Shown here in pieces: positions 3,341 to 6,205 of a DNA stretch of 6,205 nt (within the stretch, counting starts at the first letter, position 1; each line of letters starts with the position of its first letter). The position numbers and the translations under genes were made by a program. Origin of the DNA: Bacteroidales bacterium UBA1035 (lineage in GTDB: Bacteria; Bacteroidota; Bacteroidia; Bacteroidales; Dysgonomonadaceae); contig DCEG01000002.1 in assembly GCA_002316835.1 (NCBI GenBank), forward strand, positions 6,545-12,749, written 5' to 3'. The notes beneath the pieces were generated by a model, which did no database searches, was not told where the DNA came from, and saw only the letters and a list, made by a program, of their open reading frames with translations.

Positions 3341-6205
3341 TTATTCCACAATTTCCACCCACATCCCGCTCGTTCGCGCCTGTTCGCGCGGTTCGTACAT
3401 TGCCTGGCACGAAACGGCGGGCAGGTAATAATTACCCCGATACGCCGCCTGCAACCTCACGCGGAACGTGGTCGATTGTCCTGCACCGAGGTTGAAATAC
3501 GTCAGCACGCGGTCATCGCGGATATCGCGATAATTGTATTTTTCGGTGGACGATTGTGTTCCCATAAGGCGTTCATTGAAAATCTCCCAACCCGACGGGA
3601 AAATCTGCACCAATGCCAAATCGGTAAACGATTCTTCCACCGAATTCTGCACAGTAACCACGGCGGTAAATTCCGTTCCCTGTTTCAACGATTTCACATC
3701 TATCGGTTTGCCTGCGGCATCGAGATAGTTAACCGACAACCGCAACGAACCTGCCGTAGCCCGAAGCGTGTCCACCAACGGCTGTGTAAAAGCGGTAAGC
3801 CGGGCATACACCTTGCCTTTACCTTTGTTGGAAACCTGTATCGATTGCTTGGGAGCCGTTTTCAAATCCACCTGATGGAAAGCCTGCGGCGTATTCACGG
3901 CAGTCATTTTCTTTCCGTTGAGTGTCCAATCCACATTGATGTTTCCAGCGCCCATTTTCTCTGCCAGTTGCGCCATTGCCGTCAACCCGAACGCTACGGT
4001 TTGCGTGGAAATATAATCGGACGAAAGCGCCCGTGATACATCCTGAGCCAACTGCAACGCTTTCTCAATATTTCCCAGCAGCAGATGCGTTTGCATAATC
4101 ATTGCCTTGTCGCGTGCCGCAGATCCATACGTATCGTTATTGAAACTATAATCGTTCACATCGTCCGAGGCATTGAAAACAAGCGAATTTGCCACATCCG
4201 GCTTCCCTGCCAACGCATAAGCTGCTGCCAATCGCCATTTCGCCTGTAAATCCAGTTCCTCAATTTCACGCATCCGGTTCATAGCACCGAGTTCGGCGTT
4301 TTCACTCAACGCCAGCGCATACAACCGATAAGCCTGTTGCAGCTCGGTCATCGAAATTCCGTAATAACCCCGATAAGCATCGGTACGTGTCCAGCTTCGT
4401 GCCAGTTTTTGTTGAAACCCAACCCATCGGTCAATCACGTTTTGCGATACGTCGAAGCCTTTGTTTTTGGCTTCAACCAGAAAATGCCCTGCATACGTTG
4501 ATGCCCATTCCGACGCATAATTCTGTCCCGACCAATAGATAAATCCTCCGTCCGACAGTTGTCGCGAGGACAAAATCTGAATGACCGAAGCAATTTTTTT
4601 GTTTGTCAGTTCTTTTTCCGTATCCGAAAGCGAAATGAAATTGCCGAGATACAATAGCGGAAAACCTTGTGAAGTAACCTGCTCGGTGCATCCGTGCGGA
4701 TATTCTGCCAAATAAGATAAGTTTTTATTCAGGTTGACACTTGGAATGCGCGACAACTCCAGTTTAGCCCAGTCGGTGGGATTTACGTTTTCCGGATTGA
4801 GCGTTAGCTGCGCGTTTCCGTTCGGGTCGATAAGTGCCGATTGGCTGATGACAACAGGCGGGTTTGGGTTGCGGATGCCGATATCGATGGTTTCCGACAT
4901 CGATTCTCCCCCACCCGATGCTTTTATCCTGACCTGCTCGGCTCCGATTCTATTCTCGGCTTTCAGCTTAAAGTAAACGATTTTATCGCCTACGGCGTTG
5001 AATGAAACCGATTGCTTTGTTTGTCCCTGCGGCTTCAGCAAGCCATCTGTTTCAACAGAAACCTGCACGTTTTTCACTTTCTTGTCCATCGCAAAAACGT
5101 TAACCGGCAGCCAGACTTCTTCGCCCGGCCCCACCACGCGCGGAAGCGTGCTAAGTGTCATCAACGCGTTTTTCACGGCAACCGTCTTTTCGGTGCTGCC
5201 GTATGCGCCGTTTCCTCCTGCAACTACCATTACGCGAACCGAACCCACGTAGGGCGGAAGTTTTATTTTGTGCGTTTTGGTTTCTCCGCCTTTAATCGTA
5301 AACGGGCCAAGGAATTTAACTACGGGTTTAAAGCGGTTTACTTTATCGCTTGACGCCTTCAACGCCTCATCACCACCAATACTCAGCAGCGGCCCAATCA
5401 TTCCGGTATTTGCTCCCAGCACACGGTCAAACAAATCCCAGGTGCGTACACCAAGCGCTTCGCGGGCGTAAAACTCGCTCCATGCATTGGGTGTCTTAAA
5501 CGAGGTAAGGTCAAGCAATCCTTCGTCCACAATGGCAAGCGTGTAAGTCATCGGTTTTTTGGTTTTCTCCGAAACCGAAACCGTAAATTCTTTTTCGGGA
5601 CTCAACTCGTTTGGCATTTGTATTGCGGGTTGCAACTTGCTGTTTTTATCCTCTACGTTTATATTTCTCACTCCGTATAAGCGGATGGGCAAATCGTTTT
5701 CGGTTTGTGCGTGCGGCTGAAGCAGCGTGATGAAAAGATAGAAATTGGGATTCATCTCTTCGGTAATCTTGAAACGATATTCGGTATCAGCGGTTTCGGA
5801 AGTTTTTATCCACTCTTTTTGAATAATGCGCGAGCCGTTTTCGATACTTATTAAAGCGCGTCCCGAAGAACTTTGTGGAATCACAACCGTTGCCGTTTCG
5901 CCCACGGCGTATGTTTGTTTGTCGGTAGAGAACGAGAGCATCGTCAAGCCGTTCGGGTCGGTTTTATTGGAACGCCCGTGTGTCGATGCCCAATCCACAT
6001 AAAAAACGGTTCCTGTAGTGTGCCCGCTTTCGGTATCTTTTACCAGAATCAGGTAGCGCCCCCAATCGGGATAATCGACCTGAAAACTCACATTTCCGCT
6101 TCCGCCCGATGTCGAAATCACACCGCGAGAAACGGGCGAAACTGCCGTGTTGTTCACATACGAACCTAAATCTTCTTCGGAGCTGTTCCACCACCACGAC
6201 CAGTT
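3341..6205 (-). CDS. Bacterial alpha-2-macroglobulin family protein (partial, N-terminal part outside window)
   Basis: The frame is open to the window edge, so the Met codon at 6155-6157 is internal; 954 residues are visible, numbered here from the edge. Family members are often 1,500-1,900 residues, so about half is missing, including any signal or lipoprotein peptide. The visible order is: middle MG domains; an MG6-like block (about 222-265, with VDEGLLDLTSFKTP and ALGVRTWDLFDR); a short flexible stretch where the bait region is expected (about 265-294); an A2M-core block (about 298-390, with LPPYVGSVRVMVVAGG and LPRVVGPGEEVWLPV); an alpha-helical thioester domain (about 485-750) with GCTEQ at 505-509; and a C-terminal bMG10-like domain (about 802-954). 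By family knowledge, a protease cleaving the bait triggers collapse, and the Cys506-Gln509 thioester links covalently to the attacker. The likely site is the periplasm or cell envelope. pbpC follows 193 bp downstream on the same strand, the classical pairing. Confidence 0.95.
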   Translation of the reverse strand, partial: NWSWWWNSSEEDLGSYVNNTAVSPVSRGVISTSGGSGNVSFQVDYPDWGRYLILVKDTESGHTTGTVFYVDWASTHGRSNKTDPNGLTMLSFSTDKQTYAVGETATVVIPQSSSGRALISIENGSRIIQKEWIKTSETADTEYRFKITEEMNPNFYLFITLLQPHAQTENDLPIRLYGVRNINVEDKNSKLQPAIQMPNELSPEKEFTVSVSEKTKKPMTYTLAIVDEGLLDLTSFKTPNAWSEFYAREALGVRTWDLFDRVLGANTGMIGPLLSIGGDEALKASSDKVNRFKPVVKFLGPFTIKGGETKTHKIKLPPYVGSVRVMVVAGGNGAYGSTEKTVAVKNALMTLSTLPRVVGPGEEVWLPVNVFAMDKKVKNVQVSVETDGLLKPQGQTKQSVSFNAVGDKIVYFKLKAENRIGAEQVRIKASGGGESMSETIDIGIRNPNPPVVISQSALIDPNGNAQLTLNPENVNPTDWAKLELSRIPSVNLNKNLSYLAEYPHGCTEQVTSQGFPLLYLGNFISLSDTEKELTNKKIASVIQILSSRQLSDGGFIYWSGQNYASEWASTYAGHFLVEAKNKGFDVSQNVIDRWVGFQQKLARSWTRTDAYRGYYGISMTELQQAYRLYALALSENAELGAMNRMREIEELDLQAKWRLAAAYALAGKPDVANSLVFNASDDVNDYSFNNDTYGSAARDKAMIMQTHLLLGNIEKALQLAQDVSRALSSDYISTQTVAFGLTAMAQLAEKMGAGNINVDWTLNGKKMTAVNTPQAFHQVDLKTAPKQSIQVSNKGKGKVYARLTAFTQPLVDTLRATAGSLRLSVNYLDAAGKPIDVKSLKQGTEFTAVVTVQNSVEESFTDLALVQIFPSGWEIFNERLMGTQSSTEKYNYRDIRDDRVLTYFNLGAGQSTTFRVRLQAAYRGNYYLPAVSCQAMYEPREQARTSGMWVEIVE

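Noticed and set aside
805..3352. Similar sequences at the two minus-strand gene ends (ATTATTCCAC near 806 and near 3340)
   Set aside because: Both reflect a Val-Glu-stop ending with the same codons. The match is about ten bases long and does not extend, so it is likely chance and not a duplication.
3476..4036. Long open frame on the + strand opposite the macroglobulin gene, and similar ones at 2581-2997, 5012-5353 and 1421-1723
   Set aside because: Their translations are low in recognisable structure, rich in His, Arg and Cys, and lie fully antisense to well-supported genes. They are by-products of the codon use of the real genes.
5565..5585. Short tandem CGAAAC repeat
   Set aside because: It is only about two units, encodes ordinary beta-strand residues (SVSEKT) in the macroglobulin, and shows no wider repeat array.
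3341..6157. Taking the Met codon at 6155-6157 as the start of the macroglobulin
   Set aside because: The frame stays open for 16 more codons to the window edge, and the residues there look like normal family sequence, so the gene is cut by the window and this Met is internal.
6158..6205. Trp-rich stretch (NWSWWWNSSEED) at the window edge as a special motif
   Set aside because: From memory, bacterial macroglobulins commonly have an aromatic and acidic stretch at this place before the NNT..P segment. It fits ordinary family sequence.

Overview
The window comes from a Gram-negative bacterium, most likely of the Bacteroidota and probably the order Bacteroidales. This rests on protein style (a Bacteroidales-type PBP1C with a C-terminal BiPBP_C domain, and a bacterial alpha-2-macroglobulin with a CTEQ thioester), on the lack of Shine-Dalgarno sequences, and on short palindromic repeats in and between genes. 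The genus cannot be fixed from the sequence.

Layout. On the + strand, bases 1-75 are the last 24 codons of a membrane protein. It overlaps by ATGA the start of a 218-residue ABC-type ATPase (72-728). A 79-bp gap with two hairpins (734-797) separates this pair from a convergent minus-strand unit. Read in its own direction, that unit starts beyond the right edge of the window. It holds the C-terminal 954 residues of an alpha-2-macroglobulin (6205-3341), then a 193-bp spacer rich in inverted repeats (3340-3148), then a complete penicillin-binding protein 1C (pbpC, 3147-808). No gap exceeds 300 bases, and I see no RNA gene, CRISPR array or transposase.

How the genes work together. The macroglobulin/PBP1C pair is a known partnership (E. 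coli yfhM-pbpC). The macroglobulin is thought to trap foreign proteases that enter the periplasm. PBP1C is a bifunctional glycosyltransferase/transpeptidase thought to help repair the wall. All core catalytic motifs of PBP1C and the macroglobulin thioester are intact. The ABC ATPase and the membrane protein before it look like a separate transport-related operon of unknown substrate.

The most unusual signal is a 26-bp perfect palindrome (1683-1708) lying in frame inside the transpeptidase domain of pbpC. It looks like a dispersed palindromic repeat that has become coding sequence. Other points of note are the inverted-repeat cluster between the two partner genes, and the absence of an ATG start for pbpC: it appears to start at TTG, just after a stop codon that cuts off an in-frame ATG.
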